Source: JBEKZQ01 sp049509675
Lineage (GTDB): Bacteria > Planctomycetota > Planctomycetia > Pirellulales > Thermoguttaceae
Reading direction: 5' to 3'
DNA length: 16,264 bases
Assembly: GCA_049509675.1 (NCBI GenBank)
Contig: JBEKZQ010000081.1
Location: 1 to 16,264 of the forward strand
Each line of letters starts with the position of its first letter. Positions within the stretch are counted from its first letter, which is position 1. A program made the translations under genes and the position numbers. The notes beneath the pieces were generated by a model that did no database searches, was not told the origin of the DNA, and saw nothing but the letters and a program-made list of their open reading frames with translations. Of this stretch, positions 6,427 through 14,515 are shown in pieces.

Positions 6427-7179
6427 TCACTCGTCATTAGCTTGCTTCTGCCCTCGTTGAGTGTGCGAGAGGCTGGCAATCTCCTTTTCCAGCCCCGAGA
6501 GCCGATTGCGTGCCTCCACCAAGGGCCGCAGCGCATCCTCGGCTCCGCTGAGTTCGGGGTATTTGGCAAGAGCCACGCTCCCAAGTTCACGGAATGCGAG
6601 GGTTGCTCGCCTTTTCAGGACCGCAACGGGCAACATAGCCTTGGATGCGTGGAGAATTGCGCCGACCGCTTGTGCTTTTGGCCGCGCCTCCAAAACCGCA
6701 ATCTCGGCAAGAAGGCCGTCAAGCCTGACGTAGACTTCGGGAAAGTCAGAGCGGTAACTTCCCATTGAATAAATGTGCTTGCCCAACGCTTGATAGGCAC
6801 GCGGGATGGTTCTCCTGACGAGTGTGGCCCGTTCGATCCGTTTGCTCAGCAGTCGCCCAACGGTGCGGAAGCTGCTGGCGACCGATGCGCCCATCTCTTG
6901 AGCCGCAATTGAAACCGCCGCACCCGAAACTCTGCGACGTGCTGTTTCTGGCGGAATCGGGGGCGGCTCATCTTCGGGAGGAATAGGCGGCGGGCCGTCC
7001 TCCACAGGCGGGAAGATAAGTCCTGCGACCTGCGACGCAGGCCCCCACGCAGCCATGCCTTGTTTCCAAACCAGATCGGCGGGCTTGATTCGGCCTGTCG
7101 AAGCAAGCTGCTTGAGGTCGTCTTCGGACACTGGCCCTTTTCGTTGGCCCTGCTCCGTGTAGTACCATTGGTCTGCCAT
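6427..7179 (-). CDS. GYF_2-domain protein with helical C-terminal region (GYF copy 3)
   Basis: The 250-residue protein begins directly with a GYF_2 domain (1-55: DQWYYTEQGQRKGPVSEDDL and LVWKQGMAAWGPASQ). A proline-rich linker with two PPPIPPE repeats follows (about 60-78), and then about 165 residues predicted mostly helical, with RIERATLVRR, an ARPKAQAVG stretch and a charged LEKEIASL end. It has no zinc ribbon and no clear membrane segment, so it is likely the soluble member of the set. GGGAG lies 8 nt before the ATG. It is the first gene of a two-gene minus-strand unit with GYF copy 2. Proline-rich linkers in all three could serve as ligands for each other's GYF domains; that is speculation. 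Confidence 0.75.
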   Translation of the reverse strand: MADQWYYTEQGQRKGPVSEDDLKQLASTGRIKPADLVWKQGMAAWGPASQVAGLIFPPVEDGPPPIPPEDEPPPIPPETARRRVSGAAVSIAAQEMGASVASSFRTVGRLLSKRIERATLVRRTIPRAYQALGKHIYSMGSYRSDFPEVYVRLDGLLAEIAVLEARPKAQAVGAILHASKAMLPVAVLKRRATLAFRELGSVALAKYPELSGAEDALRPLVEARNRLSGLEKEIASLSHTQRGQKQANDE

Positions 7180-7243
7180 AGCGTTCGCTCCCGAGAAGGA
7201 TCATGCTGCCCTCTACGAAAGGCGAACTCTTCAGCGGCCAGGA

Positions 7244-7312
7244 TTTCAGAAAAACGGTCTCGGCTCGATGGAAACCACAGTCCGCTTCGTTTTCGTACCC
7301 TTACATAGAGGG
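7244..7312 (-). promoter_or_regulatory. Two-block upstream sequence of GYF copies 3 and 2
   Basis: Block A TTTCAGAAAAACGGTC (7244-7259) and block B CGCTTCGTTTTCGTACCCTT plus ACATAGAGGG (7283-7312), 23 nt apart, match the blocks at 5671-5736 with one mismatch each. They lie 65 nt or more upstream of the copy 3 ATG, so a shared promoter or leader for both GYF units is possible. Confidence 0.45.
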
Positions 7313-7474
7313 AATAACCGCCATTCTAGCCACGGGCAAGGGGGCAAGCAATACGCCCAGATTCTCCCAAGCGGCACCGAATGGTTCTCAGCGATGGCGG
7401 TTGGCCTTGATGGGGGGTTCCCCCCAATTGGAACTATTGAGGCGGTGGGGCGGTTGCCAGGGCCGCGTAACGCT

Positions 7475-7541
7475 GGTGTAACGCCACCACGGGTATAGTC
7501 GCCATCGAAATGGAAGTGGCGGGCGGGGGTGGCGTTGCGTT
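7475..7541. other. Nested stems, possible structured RNA or palindromic element
   Basis: AACGCCACC (7480-7488) pairs with GGTGGCGTT (7528-7536) and the stem extends outward with wobble and G-C pairs. Inside it, CGCCA (7500-7504) pairs with TGGCG (7517-7521). No RNA family was recognised. Confidence 0.3.
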
Positions 7542-7708
7542 GGACGGCCACGCCAGGGCGCAGTAGAATGTCACGCGAGACGGGTTGGAGGCTTTTAGCC
7601 TCCACTAATTGCCAAGTCCGCGAGGCAGGGGTAGAATAGTCCTATTAAGCCATTTACGGGAGGTTTTGACGGGACGCAGGGACAGCAAGAAACGCCGAGA
7701 AACACGGG

Positions 7709-7732
7709 AAAAAGGCCATTTCTACGGCCTTT
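7709..7732 (-). terminator. Weak candidate intrinsic terminator reading leftward
   Basis: AAAGGCC (7711-7717) and GGCCTTT (7726-7732) form a 7-bp stem with an 8-nt loop. On the minus strand it is followed by two further T after the stem. No minus-strand gene upstream of it was found, so its role is doubtful. Confidence 0.2.
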
Positions 7733-7788
7733 GTCTCTGAACGGCCCGCCGCCTCCATACAACGCCACTTGTGTATGATTGGAGTGCC

Positions 7789-7842
7789 AGGGGTCAGAAC
7801 TATTTTTAATGACCCGGTTTACCATAAATAGTTCTGACCCCT
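7789..7842. repeat. 17-bp perfect inverted repeat, REP-like
   Basis: AGGGGTCAGAACTATTT (7789-7805) and AAATAGTTCTGACCCCT (7826-7842) are exact inverses around a 20-nt loop. GGGGTCAG...CTGACCCC ends are typical of dispersed REP-like palindromes. It is followed at once by three 11-nt-spaced CTCAGTCC units. Confidence 0.75.
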
Positions 7843-7959
7843 CAGTCCTTCCTCAGTCCTTTCTCAGTCCAACCAATCGCCACGGTGGCCGCGGTTTCCA
7901 ACACGGGCCTCACTGTCCCGTTCGCGGAACCGGTCGCCACGCTCCGCGCGATGAATTCC

Positions 7960-7999
7960 ATCTCGCGGAGCGAGATGAGTACGATTGATTCGCCGATCC
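7960..7999 (-). repeat. Half copy of the palindromic element found at 10018-10113
   Basis: ATCTCGCGGAGCGAGATGAG followed by TACGATTG and ATTCGCCGATCC matches the inverse of 10018-10074, except that the latter has 15 extra bases between the last two blocks. The 28-bp first part is identical. The two copies lie in opposite orientation on either side of the GH20 gene. Confidence 0.75.
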
Positions 8000-8263
8000 C
8001 GAGCAGTTCGGCAGCCGCGCACGACACGGTGCTCACGCGGGCCACGGCGCCGAAGGCCCGTACTTCAACCGTCTCGACCGACACCTCGTTGGCAACCACC
8101 ATAGCGCGGGTTGCGGTCCGCCACGCCGCGGCCAGGAAAGCCGGCCCAACGCTCTTGGCCGCCGATTCGGTGCTCGGTTTGTGGTAAGGGGAGTTGACAA
8201 CGCCAGGAACCGCAACGAAACTAACCTTCGCTCGGAAATGCTACCGCTCCCCCCTCACCCCGC

Positions 8264-8286
8264 CCCTCTCCCGCGAGGGGAGAGGG
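8264..8286 (+). repeat. 9-bp hairpin CCCTCTCCC/GGGAGAGGG followed by an A/T tract
   Basis: CCCTCTCCC (8264-8272), a GCGAG loop and GGGAGAGGG (8278-8286), followed by AGATTATTTTT. It resembles a common dispersed hairpin of GC-rich genomes and could act as a weak terminator or leader hairpin 53 nt before the GH20 start. Confidence 0.5.
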
Positions 8287-8338
8287 AGATTATTTTTCGG
8301 CCAGTCCTTACGAAAACTCTCTCCCGGAGGTCACGATC

Positions 8339-10000
8339 ATGAACAGTTCGAGATTTGCAGCCCTTGCCGTTGCGGGGATCCTGTTTGCGGCAGCCGGTCG
8401 CTTTGCCGCCGCCGATCCCGGCGCCCCGCTGGCCCTGGTTCCGCAACCGTTGCACGTCGAGCGCGGGGCGGGCCAATTCCTGCTCAAAGCGGATACGGCC
8501 ATCGTGGTCGATCAGGATTCGGCCGAGACGGCCAGCGCCGGCAAACTCTTGGCCCAGCGGCTTGCCCGCAGCACCGGTCTGGAGTTGAAGGTCTCCACGT
8601 CGCCCGGCGCGCTCGCGCCGCCGGGGGCCATCCGCATCATGGCCGGGGACGCCGATGTCGCGCTGGGCCGCGAGGGCTACCGCTTGGAGGTGAAGCCGGA
8701 GGGCGTGCTGATCACGGCCCACGGGGTCGCCGGCATGTTCTACGGCACGCAAACCTTCCTGCAACTGCTGCCGCCGCAGGTCTTCAGCCCCACCCGGGTC
8801 GCGGACGGCGTCGCCTGGGCCGCCCCCGCCGTGCAGATCACCGACCGGCCGCGGTTCCCGTGGCGCGGGCTGCTCCTGGACGTGGCACGCCACTTCTTCC
8901 AGAAGGAAGAACTAAAGAACTTCCTCGACCTGATGGCCGAGCACAAGCTCAACACCCTCCATTTGCACCTGACCGACGACCAGGGCTGGCGCATCCAGAT
9001 CAAGCGCTATCCCAAGCTCACCGAGGTGGCCGCCTGGCGAAAGGCGATCGACTTCGGCTTCAATCCCAAGGACGGCACGGCCTACGGCAAGGACGGCCGT
9101 TACGGCGGCTTCTACAGCCAGGACGATATCCGCGAACTGGTGGCCTACGCGCGGGCCAGGGCAATCACCATCGTGCCGGAGATCGAAATGCCGGGCCACG
9201 CCGCGGCCGCCCTGTCGGCCTATCCCGAGTTCAGTTGCTTTGGCGGGCCCTATGACCGCGACTCCGGCCGCATGGGCATCTACTGCCCGGGAAACGACGC
9301 GGCCTTCACCTTCCTGCAGGACGTTCTCACCGAGGTGATCGGTCTGTTCCCCGGCAAGTACATTCACATCGGGGGCGATGAAGTCGACAAGGGCAACTGG
9401 ACCCGGTGCCCCAAGTGCCAGGCCCGCATCAAGCAGGAGGGCCTCAAGAACGAGCACGAGCTGCAAAGCTACTTCGTCAAGCGGATCGAGCGATTCATCA
9501 ACGCCCGGGGCCGCACGCTGATCGGCTGGGACGAGATCCTCGAGGGCGGCCTGGCCCCCAACGCCACCGTGATGAGCTGGCGGGACGTTGCCTCGGGCGT
9601 GACCGCCGCCAACGCCGGGCACGACGTGGTGATGACCCCCACCAGCCATTGCTACTTCGATTACTGCCAGGGGAAGTCGGGCGAGCCGCGGGCCATCGGC
9701 GGCTTCTTGCCGCTGGCCACGGTCTACGGCTTCGAGCCGCTGCCGCCGGAACTCGCCGCCGCCAAGGCCCGGCACATCCTCGGCACCGGCGGCAACCTGT
9801 GGAGCGAGTTCTTTCCCAACTACGCCCAGGTCCAGTACATGGCCTATCCCCGCGCCTGTGCCATCGCCGAGGTGGGGTGGACCGATCGGCCGCAGAAGAA
9901 TTGGGCCGACTTCAAACGGCGTTGTCAAACGCACTTCCAACGGCTGACGATCCAAGGCGTGCATTATCGCCCGCCAAAACCCGCCGATCCCGGTTACTGA
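8339..10000 (+). CDS. Secreted beta-N-acetylhexosaminidase, glycoside hydrolase family 20
   Basis: The 553-residue enzyme removes terminal N-acetylglucosamine or N-acetylgalactosamine by substrate-assisted catalysis. A signal peptide (1-25, ending AAA) precedes the GH20b non-catalytic domain (about 30-150: LVPQPLHVERGAG, GREGYRLEV, GMFYGTQTFLQLLP). The catalytic barrel starts at RFPWRGLLLDVARHF (about 171) and includes HLHLTDDQGWRI, PEIEMPGHAAAALSAYPE (about 284), the catalytic Asp-Glu pair in HIGGDEV (D347, E348), GWDEILEGG (about 396) and LWSEFF. All key residues are present and length is normal. GGAGG at 8326-8330 is 8 nt from the ATG. It is followed by a palindromic repeat and then the ThuA-like gene. 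Confidence 0.95.
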   Translation: MNSSRFAALAVAGILFAAAGRFAAADPGAPLALVPQPLHVERGAGQFLLKADTAIVVDQDSAETASAGKLLAQRLARSTGLELKVSTSPGALAPPGAIRIMAGDADVALGREGYRLEVKPEGVLITAHGVAGMFYGTQTFLQLLPPQVFSPTRVADGVAWAAPAVQITDRPRFPWRGLLLDVARHFFQKEELKNFLDLMAEHKLNTLHLHLTDDQGWRIQIKRYPKLTEVAAWRKAIDFGFNPKDGTAYGKDGRYGGFYSQDDIRELVAYARARAITIVPEIEMPGHAAAALSAYPEFSCFGGPYDRDSGRMGIYCPGNDAAFTFLQDVLTEVIGLFPGKYIHIGGDEVDKGNWTRCPKCQARIKQEGLKNEHELQSYFVKRIERFINARGRTLIGWDEILEGGLAPNATVMSWRDVASGVTAANAGHDVVMTPTSHCYFDYCQGKSGEPRAIGGFLPLATVYGFEPLPPELAAAKARHILGTGGNLWSEFFPNYAQVQYMAYPRACAIAEVGWTDRPQKNWADFKRRCQTHFQRLTIQGVHYRPPKPADPGY

Positions 10001-10017
10001 AAAAAACCGGCCACTAA

Positions 10018-10113
10018 GGATCGGCGAATCAATAAGTGTCGCAACAATCGTACTCATCTCGCTCCGCGAGATGACTAGTTTCGAGAACAGGACAGTTATT
10101 GTCTTGCCGATCC
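10018..10113 (+). repeat. 96-bp imperfect palindromic element
   Basis: The outer arms GGATCGGC/GCCGATCC and CAATAA/TTATTG (10018-10035 with 10096-10113) and a central stem around CATCTCGC-TCC-GCGAGATG (about 10054-10072) make a near-complete palindrome. The left half matches 7960-7999 in inverse orientation. The size and symmetry suggest a REP/MITE-type element. Confidence 0.7.
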
Positions 10114-10215
10114 TAACGCGGATGCATGATGCATGGAGAACTTTGATTACCACGCCGGGCGGTGGTAAGATAGGACGGTAATCGTCCAGTCCCGCCCTCC
10201 CGCAAGGAGCCTGCC

Positions 10216-10998
10216 ATGCCGTTGCGTTTGCTCACCGCGATCCTGCTCTCGATCGGACTCGCCGCCACCGTGCGGGCCGAACCCCCCAAGCCACTGAAGG
10301 TTCTCTGGTGTACCGGTGGCGGCAGCCACGATTACAAGGGCCTCACCCCGCTGTTGACCAAGAGCATCCGGAAATACGCCCGGGCCGAGTTCGACGTGAG
10401 TTGGGACTACAAGTCTTGGGCCAAGAAGGGGTTTGCCGACCAGTACGATGCGGTGGTCCAGTTCCACACGATTCACGACAAGGACCTCAAGATCGGCAAG
10501 GCGATCGCCGACAACATTGCCGCCACCATCCGCGATGGAAAGCCGATGCTGGTGATCCACGGCACGCTCCACTCGTTCCGCGAGTTGGGAGCCGGCCGCA
10601 ATGCCTACTGTGAGGCGATCGGCCTGACCTCCTCGGCACACGACAAGGCGACCGAACTGGCGACCAGGAAAGTGGCCGATCACCCGATCACGCGGTTCTG
10701 GCCCGACGACTGGAAAACCCCCAACGACGAGCTTTATCAGAACATCAAGTTCTGGCCCGGCGCCACGCCGCTGCTGACAGCCTACAGCGGAACGTCGAAG
10801 AAGGATCACGTCGTGGCGTGGATCAATCAGTACGGCAAAGGCCGGGTGTTCGCCACCAGCCTGGGACACGGCACGCCGACGACCGACCTGGAAACCTATC
10901 ATCGACTGCTGGCCAACGGCCTGTTGTGGATCACCAACAAGCTGGATGCGAGCGGTCGGCCGAAGCCCGGCTATGCCGGCACCGCGACCGCGCAGTAG
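10216..10998 (+). CDS. ThuA-like domain protein, secreted
   Basis: The 260-residue product has a signal peptide (1-21, ending VRA) and a single ThuA-like (class I glutamine-amidotransferase-like) fold: VLWCTGGGSHDYKGLTPLL (31-49), YDAVVQFHTIHDKDL, KPMLVIHGTLHSFRELG, VADHPITRFWP and VFATSLGHG near 212-218, then a helix with GLLWITNKLD. The family is named for trehalose utilisation in rhizobia, where ThuA and ThuB act through 3-keto-trehalose; small secreted relatives are frequent in planctomycetes. AAGGAG precedes the ATG. It ends in TAG, and 26 more protein-like codons follow in the same frame to TAA at 11077. Confidence 0.85.
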   Translation: MPLRLLTAILLSIGLAATVRAEPPKPLKVLWCTGGGSHDYKGLTPLLTKSIRKYARAEFDVSWDYKSWAKKGFADQYDAVVQFHTIHDKDLKIGKAIADNIAATIRDGKPMLVIHGTLHSFRELGAGRNAYCEAIGLTSSAHDKATELATRKVADHPITRFWPDDWKTPNDELYQNIKFWPGATPLLTAYSGTSKKDHVVAWINQYGKGRVFATSLGHGTPTTDLETYHRLLANGLLWITNKLDASGRPKPGYAGTATAQ

Positions 10999-11009
10999 CG
11001 AATCCGCAA

Positions 11010-11060
11010 GGCAGGCGACGAAGATACCGTGGAGCACGCGCTCTATCCGTATCGCCTGCC
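11010..11060. other. Inverted repeat downstream of the ThuA-like gene
   Basis: GGCAGGCGA (11010-11018) is the exact inverse of TCGCCTGCC (11052-11060), enclosing a small GAGC/GCTC hairpin. There is no T tract, so it is not a standard intrinsic terminator. It overlaps the in-frame tail after the ThuA stop. Confidence 0.4.
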
Positions 11061-11151
11061 GTTGGAAAAGACGCCGTAACTCTTCCCCCAGCGACCATCC
11101 CCTCGCTCGCGTCAGTGGCGCCCTACGGCCGGAAAAGACCGCGTGGGTGGA

Positions 11152-11181
11152 TTGATGAACCTACTCACGACCTGCTAATAT
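11152..11181 (+). promoter_or_regulatory. Candidate promoter of carB
   Basis: TTGATG (11152-11157) and TAATAT (11176-11181) are separated by 18 nt and match the housekeeping consensus at four of six bases each. They would give a leader of about 35 nt. A 6-bp hairpin CTTTGT/ACAAAG (11189-11207) would sit at its start. Confidence 0.3.
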
Positions 11182-11222
11182 TAGAGGGCTTTGTACTTTG
11201 GACAAAGATATTGGGACCGACC

Positions 11223-14200
11223 GTGCCGCGACGCAACGACATCGAGAAGATTCTGCTCATCGGCTCTGGCCCGATCATTATCGGCCAGGCCTGCGAGTTC
11301 GACTATTCGGGCACGCAGGCCTGCAAGGCCCTTCGGGAAGAGGGGTATGAAGTAGTCCTGGTGAATTCCAACCCGGCCACGATCATGACCGATCCGGAAA
11401 TGGCCGACCGCACCTATATCGAGCCGCTTACCTGGGAAATCGTGGCCAAAGTGATCGAGGCGGAACGGCCCGACGCCCTGTTGCCCACCTTGGGCGGCCA
11501 GACGGGCCTGAATCTGGCCATGGACCTGGCCCAGCACGGCGTGCTGGAAAAGTACGGCGTGGAAATGATCGGCGCCAACGCCCGGGTGATCGCCAAGGCC
11601 GAGCAGCGCGACCAGTTCAAGGCGGCCATGGAGCGGATCGGGCTGGAGGTGTGCCGCGGCGAAACGGTCACCAATCTCGAGGAAGCCCGCCGCGTCGTGC
11701 AGACCATCGGCCTGCCCTGCGTGGTGCGGCCCAGTTTCACCCTGGGCGGCACCGGCTCCAGCATCGCCTACAACCGCGACGAATTCGATCGCCTGGTCGC
11801 CGCCGGCCTGGACGCCTCGCCCATCCACCAGGTGCTGCTGGAGGAATCGGTGCTGGGCTGGAAAGAATTCGAAATGGAGGTCATGCGCGACGTCGACGAC
11901 AACGTGGTCATCATCTGTTCCATCGAGAACTTCGACCCGATGGGGGTCCACACGGGCGATTCGATCACCGTGGCCCCCGCCCAAACGCTCACCGACAAGG
12001 AATATCAGCGGATGCGGGACGCCTCGATCGCCGTGATGCGCGAGATCGGCGTCGAGACGGGCGGATCGAACATCCAATTCGCCATTCATCCCGGCACGGG
12101 ACGCATGGTGGTGATCGAGATGAATCCGCGCGTCAGCCGCAGCAGCGCCCTGGCTTCCAAGGCGACGGGTTTTCCGATTGCCAAGATCGCCGCGAAACTG
12201 GCCGTCGGCTACCGCTTGCACGAGTTGCCCAACGACATCACGCGCGAGACGATGGCCTGCTTCGAGCCCACCATCGACTACGTGGTGACCAAGGTCCCCC
12301 GCTTCGCCTTCGAGAAGTTTCCCGAGGCCGACGCCGTGTTGACCACGCAAATGAAGAGCGTGGGCGAGACCATGGCCATCGGGCGGACGTTCAAGGAATC
12401 GTTTCAGAAGGCCCTGCGCGGCCTGGAAGTGGGCAGCTTCGGCTTCGGCTGCGACGGCAAAGACCTGTGGGGCACCCCCGAGCAACCCTCGCTGGAAGAC
12501 GTCCGCGCCAAGCTGGCCATGCCCAACGACCAGCGCGTGTGGTATCTCCGCTACGCCATCAAGTATGGCATGCCCCTGGAGGAGATCCACGAGTTGACCA
12601 ACATCGACCCGTGGTTCCTGCAGAACCTGGTGGAGATCGTGGAAATGGAAGAGCGGCTGCGGGCCGTGGGGAGCCTGGAAAAGGTGGACTACGCGACGCT
12701 GCGGCAGGCCAAGCAGTTCGGCTTTTCCGACCGGCAACTGGCCACCATCTGGCACACCACGGAAATGGACGTGCGGGCCGAGCGGAAGCGGCGCGGCATC
12801 CGGGCCGTGTTCAAATCGGTCGATACGTGCGCCGCTGAATTCGAGGCCTATACGCCCTATTTCTATTCCACGTACGAGGACGAGGACGAGACCCCCGCCA
12901 GGAAGCCCGACCAACGCCGCGTGATCATCCTGGGCGGCGGACCGAACCGCATCGGCCAGGGGATCGAGTTCGACTACTGCTGCTGCCATGCCAGCTTCGC
13001 CCTGCGCGAGTTGGGCATCCAGTCGATCATGGTGAACTCCAATCCGGAGACCGTCAGCACCGACTACGACACCAGCGATCTGCTGTTCTTCGAGCCGCTG
13101 ACCACGGAAGACGTCTTGAACATCTGCGACCGCATCGAGCCGGACGGGGTGATCGTGCAATTCGGCGGTCAGACGCCGCTGAATCTGTCCCGCGCGCTGA
13201 GCAATGCCGGCGTGCCGATCATCGGCACCAGCGTGGATACGATCGAAGACGCCGAGGATCGCGAGAAGTTTGCCAACGTCCTGGCGCGGCTCGGTCTGCG
13301 TCAGCCGGCCAACGGCATCGCCCGGAACATGGCCCAGGCCCGCACGCAGATCGCCAAGATCGGCTACCCGGTGTTGGTGCGGCCGAGTTTCGTGCTGGGC
13401 GGCCGGGCCATGGAAATCTGTTACGACGCCAGCCAGTTCGAGCGGTTCGTGGCCGCCGCCTTCGTCGTCGCCCAGGGGCAGCCGGTGCTGATCGACCGCT
13501 TCCTGGAAGACGCCATCGAGGTCGACGTGGACGCCATCGCCGACGACGAGCAGGTGATCGTGGCGGGCATCATGGAACACATTGAAGAGGCGGGCATCCA
13601 CTCGGGCGATTCGGCCTGCGCCATTCCGCCCTTCAGCCTGCCCGGCCCGGTGGTGGCGGAGATCCGCGAGGCGACCTGTGCCATGGCCCGCCATCTCCGC
13701 GTCAGAGGCCTGATGAACGTGCAGTACGCCGTCAAACGCGAGGACGGCCGCCCCGTGGTCTACGTCCTGGAGGTCAACCCGCGGGCCAGCCGCACCGTGC
13801 CGTTCGTCTCGAAGGCCACGGGCATGCCGCTGGCCAAGGCGGCGGCCAAAGTCATGGTCGGCGTGTCGCTGGCCCAGCAGGGCTATTTTCACGAGCCGAT
13901 CCCCAGCCACGTTTCCGTCAAGGAAGCCGTCTTCCCCTTCGTCAAGTTTGCGGGCGTCGACATCGTTCTCGGGCCGGAGATGCGATCCACCGGCGAAGTC
14001 ATGGGCATTAGCGATCGCTTTTCCATTGCCTTTGCCAAGAGCCAGTTGGCCGCCGGGACGGTCTTGCCTCGCAGCGGCAAGATATTCTTGAGCGTGGCCG
14101 ACCGCGCCAAGGAACAGATGGTCGAACTGGCCCGCCGGCTGGAGAAGATGGGCTTCGAGCTGCTGGCCACCCGCGGCACGGCCGAGCATCTCGAAGCGGC

Positions 14201-14480
14201 CGGCATCCGCGTGCAGCGGCTCAAGAAACTGCAACAAGGGCATCCCAACGTATTGGACTACATGGTCGACGGCGACTTGCGGCTGGTGATGAACACGCCC
14301 AGCGGCAAGGGCGCCCGCACCGACGAGGGACGGATCCGCGCCTCGGCGGTTTCTCATGGAATACCCTGCATCACCACGATTCAGGCCGCCCAAGCGGCCG
14401 TTTGGGCCATGGAAGCCTTGCGCGGGGAGGAGATGGGCGTGCAAGCCGTGCAGGACCGCTTCCCCAAGAAAAGGAGTTAG
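11223..14480 (+). CDS. carB: Carbamoyl phosphate synthetase large subunit
   Basis: CarB makes carbamoyl phosphate from bicarbonate, ammonia and two ATP for arginine and pyrimidine synthesis, with the CarA glutaminase (not in this window). The 1085-residue length is normal. The first synthetase half starts KILLIGSGPIIIGQACEFDY; an oligomerisation region is near 400-550; the second half starts at about 565 with IILGGGPNRIGQGIEFDY; and an MGS-like allosteric domain runs from about 952 (GKIFLSVADRAKEQM) to the end. I place the start at the GTG before PRRNDIEKIL, which matches the usual family N-terminus; the open frame extends upstream into the ThuA gene, but that part is not CarB. There is no strong Shine-Dalgarno. 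The stop TAG lies inside the GAGTTAG array that follows. Confidence 0.97.
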   Translation: MPRRNDIEKILLIGSGPIIIGQACEFDYSGTQACKALREEGYEVVLVNSNPATIMTDPEMADRTYIEPLTWEIVAKVIEAERPDALLPTLGGQTGLNLAMDLAQHGVLEKYGVEMIGANARVIAKAEQRDQFKAAMERIGLEVCRGETVTNLEEARRVVQTIGLPCVVRPSFTLGGTGSSIAYNRDEFDRLVAAGLDASPIHQVLLEESVLGWKEFEMEVMRDVDDNVVIICSIENFDPMGVHTGDSITVAPAQTLTDKEYQRMRDASIAVMREIGVETGGSNIQFAIHPGTGRMVVIEMNPRVSRSSALASKATGFPIAKIAAKLAVGYRLHELPNDITRETMACFEPTIDYVVTKVPRFAFEKFPEADAVLTTQMKSVGETMAIGRTFKESFQKALRGLEVGSFGFGCDGKDLWGTPEQPSLEDVRAKLAMPNDQRVWYLRYAIKYGMPLEEIHELTNIDPWFLQNLVEIVEMEERLRAVGSLEKVDYATLRQAKQFGFSDRQLATIWHTTEMDVRAERKRRGIRAVFKSVDTCAAEFEAYTPYFYSTYEDEDETPARKPDQRRVIILGGGPNRIGQGIEFDYCCCHASFALRELGIQSIMVNSNPETVSTDYDTSDLLFFEPLTTEDVLNICDRIEPDGVIVQFGGQTPLNLSRALSNAGVPIIGTSVDTIEDAEDREKFANVLARLGLRQPANGIARNMAQARTQIAKIGYPVLVRPSFVLGGRAMEICYDASQFERFVAAAFVVAQGQPVLIDRFLEDAIEVDVDAIADDEQVIVAGIMEHIEEAGIHSGDSACAIPPFSLPGPVVAEIREATCAMARHLRVRGLMNVQYAVKREDGRPVVYVLEVNPRASRTVPFVSKATGMPLAKAAAKVMVGVSLAQQGYFHEPIPSHVSVKEAVFPFVKFAGVDIVLGPEMRSTGEVMGISDRFSIAFAKSQLAAGTVLPRSGKIFLSVADRAKEQMVELARRLEKMGFELLATRGTAEHLEAAGIRVQRLKKLQQGHPNVLDYMVDGDLRLVMNTPSGKGARTDEGRIRASAVSHGIPCITTIQAAQAAVWAMEALRGEEMGVQAVQDRFPKKRS

Positions 14481-14504
14481 GAGCTAGAAGTTAGGAGTTA
14501 GAAG
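14474..14504 (+). repeat. Upstream GAGTTAG heptamer array
   Basis: Four tandem 7-nt units: GAGTTAG (14474), GAGCTAG (14481), AAGTTAG (14488) and GAGTTAG (14495), then a partial AAG. The array begins inside the last codons of carB and supplies its stop. The same heptamer recurs inverted after the four-helix-bundle gene. Confidence 0.9.
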
Positions 14505-14515
14505 GGAGAAAGGGC

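Larger units (their letters stand above)
7313..8263. other. Repeat-rich region without a convincing gene
   Basis: About 950 bases carry no frame with a ribosome binding site and a recognisable product. They hold a G6-TT-C6 hairpin (7412-7425), nested stems at 7475-7541, a hairpin GGAGGC/GCCTCC (7587-7603), a 7-bp stem at 7711-7732, a 17-bp palindrome (7789-7842), three CTCAGTCC units spaced 11 nt apart (7841-7870) and a repeat half-copy (7960-7999). Frames of 86-100 codons on both strands at 7842-8187 overlap each other and lack start signals. Confidence 0.6.

Noticed and set aside
7246..7605. 119-codon minus-strand frame upstream of GYF copy 3
   Set aside because: Part of it is translated from the two-block repeat; composition and lack of a ribosome binding site suggest non-coding DNA.
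5701..8000. CRISPR array or integron attC sites among the repeats
   Set aside because: The repeats are palindromic pairs or two-copy blocks, not regularly spaced direct repeats, and the attC core consensus is not matched.
7842..8187. Overlapping 86- and 100-codon frames on opposite strands
   Set aside because: Neither has a Shine-Dalgarno, both run through a dispersed repeat, and no family is recognisable.
10818..11222. Upstream extension of the carB open frame
   Set aside because: It overlaps the ThuA gene in another frame and has no CarB-like sequence; CarB homology begins just after the GTG at 11223.
11181..14444. Very long minus-strand open frame antisense to carB
   Set aside because: It mirrors carB codons in GC-rich DNA and shows no recognisable domain; the plus frame is unmistakably CarB.
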